A stretch of DNA of 64,000 bases. It comes from Thunnus maccoyii. Lineage: Eukaryota; Chordata; Actinopteri; Scombriformes; Scombridae. A program made the position numbers and the translations under genes. The notes beneath the pieces were generated by a model, which saw nothing but the letters and a program-made list of their open reading frames with translations, ran no database searches and was not told where the DNA came from. Location of the stretch: NCBI RefSeq assembly GCF_910596095.1, contig NC_056546.1, forward strand, positions 9,692,925 through 9,756,924. The letters are read 5' to 3'. Below, piece by piece: positions 63,801-64,000 of this stretch (its first letter is position 1; every line of letters starts with the position of its first letter).

Positions 63801-64000
63801 GTGGGTCTTGCCACTCTCCTTACCAGTCATCTCAGTCCAGTGCTTCTGTCTTTGTCTGTAGTATTCTCCCTATAAGAAAGGCAGCAAGCTGACGAAGGCT
63901 CGCAGGGCCAAAGCTCTCGGCCTTGAGGTGGCTGCCTCCACACTGATGGACACACCACACACTCTGGATTTAAGGGCATGGGTTAAACCTGGTACTGAAG
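60823..64000 (+). CDS. srbd1: S1 RNA-binding domain protein 1 (SRBD1), N-terminal 380 residues, runs off the window
   Basis: Coding exons are 60823-60887, 61625-62036, 62347-62586, 63139-63305, 63608-63725 and 63862 to beyond 64000; phases fit and all junctions are GT/AG. The ATG (MMRRPRTT) directly follows an acceptor AG, implying an upstream non-coding exon. Residues 23-159 are disordered: an acidic stretch (SSDDEDNEEW, 29-38), Lys/Pro/Ala repeats (KEPKEPKAP type, 71-92) and a basic KRKK (117-120) that may act as a nuclear signal. Residues 186-194 contain two overlapping psi-K-x-E motifs (VKKE, VKEE), possible SUMO sites. From about 240 the Tex/SRBD1 N-terminal domain begins (WVCANIIMLLREENTVPFMV, then RYRKE), continuing to YSPYKKGSKLTKARRAKALG in exon 6. 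The family (about 1000 aa, related to bacterial Tex) has later YqgF-like, HhH and S1 domains, here outside the window. It is an RNA-binding protein of poorly defined role. Confidence 0.93.
60888..61624 (+). other. srbd1 intron 1
   Basis: AT-rich sequence with AAAACAAAC-type low complexity near 61190-61240. I see no exon or clear repeat boundary. The acceptor TTTACCATCAG precedes coding exon 2. Confidence 0.7.
63459..63473 (+). promoter_or_regulatory. CTCF-like motif in srbd1 intron 4
   Basis: CCACTAGATGGTGCT resembles the CTCF core and is close in sequence to the motif at 47245-47261. It may derive from a dispersed repeat. Confidence 0.3.

Overview
The window is vertebrate genomic DNA, almost certainly from a teleost fish and probably a spiny-rayed (percomorph) one. 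Three things support this: small exons with GT/AG splice sites, an invariant-chain gene of the fish type carrying a thyroglobulin type-1 domain, and many dispersed repeats that I recognise as teleost families (TTAA-flanked MITEs, foldback MITEs, Tc1 and hAT remnants, dense CA/GT/GA microsatellites). All gene models come from reading exons and splice sites by eye. No database search was run.

Layout. Positions 1-47,200 hold no convincing protein-coding exon. They are an AT-rich desert, or a very long intron, filled with repeats: a TIR MITE (1632-2195), a hAT transposase N-terminal fragment (about 5904-6126), an LTR-related fragment (about 6352-6660), several dispersed repeats, a TTAA MITE nested in another repeat (17010-17407), a pyrimidine- and microsatellite-rich block (22.2-26.3 kb), a solo LTR with perfect target duplication (33563-34125), and a nested pair of MITEs (44285-45165).

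The right end is gene-dense. (1) 47330-49958, plus strand: three coding exons giving a 103-residue protein homologous to the microprotein made from the upstream ORF of SLC35A4. The SLC35A4 transporter ORF that normally follows it is absent, so this looks like a stand-alone microprotein gene. (2) 57155-53361, minus strand: a six-coding-exon, 203-residue CD74/invariant-chain-like protein with a cytosolic tail, one membrane segment, a short CLIP-like segment and a complete six-cysteine thyroglobulin type-1 domain. I could not find the trimerisation domain. Its upstream region carries X- and Y-box-like sequences typical of MHC class II and invariant-chain promoters. (3) 60823 to beyond the window end, plus strand: the first six coding exons (380 residues) of SRBD1, an S1-domain/Tex-like RNA-binding protein.

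The microprotein gene and cd74 are convergent; cd74 and srbd1 are divergent. I see no operon-like or shared function. cd74 belongs to MHC class II antigen presentation, the microprotein family to mitochondria, and SRBD1 to nucleic-acid binding. The most interesting points are the microprotein without its host transporter ORF, the invariant chain lacking a trimerisation domain, and the use of microsatellites and MITEs as parts of transcripts, such as a (CT)n(GT)n splice acceptor and a hairpin MITE in a 3' UTR.
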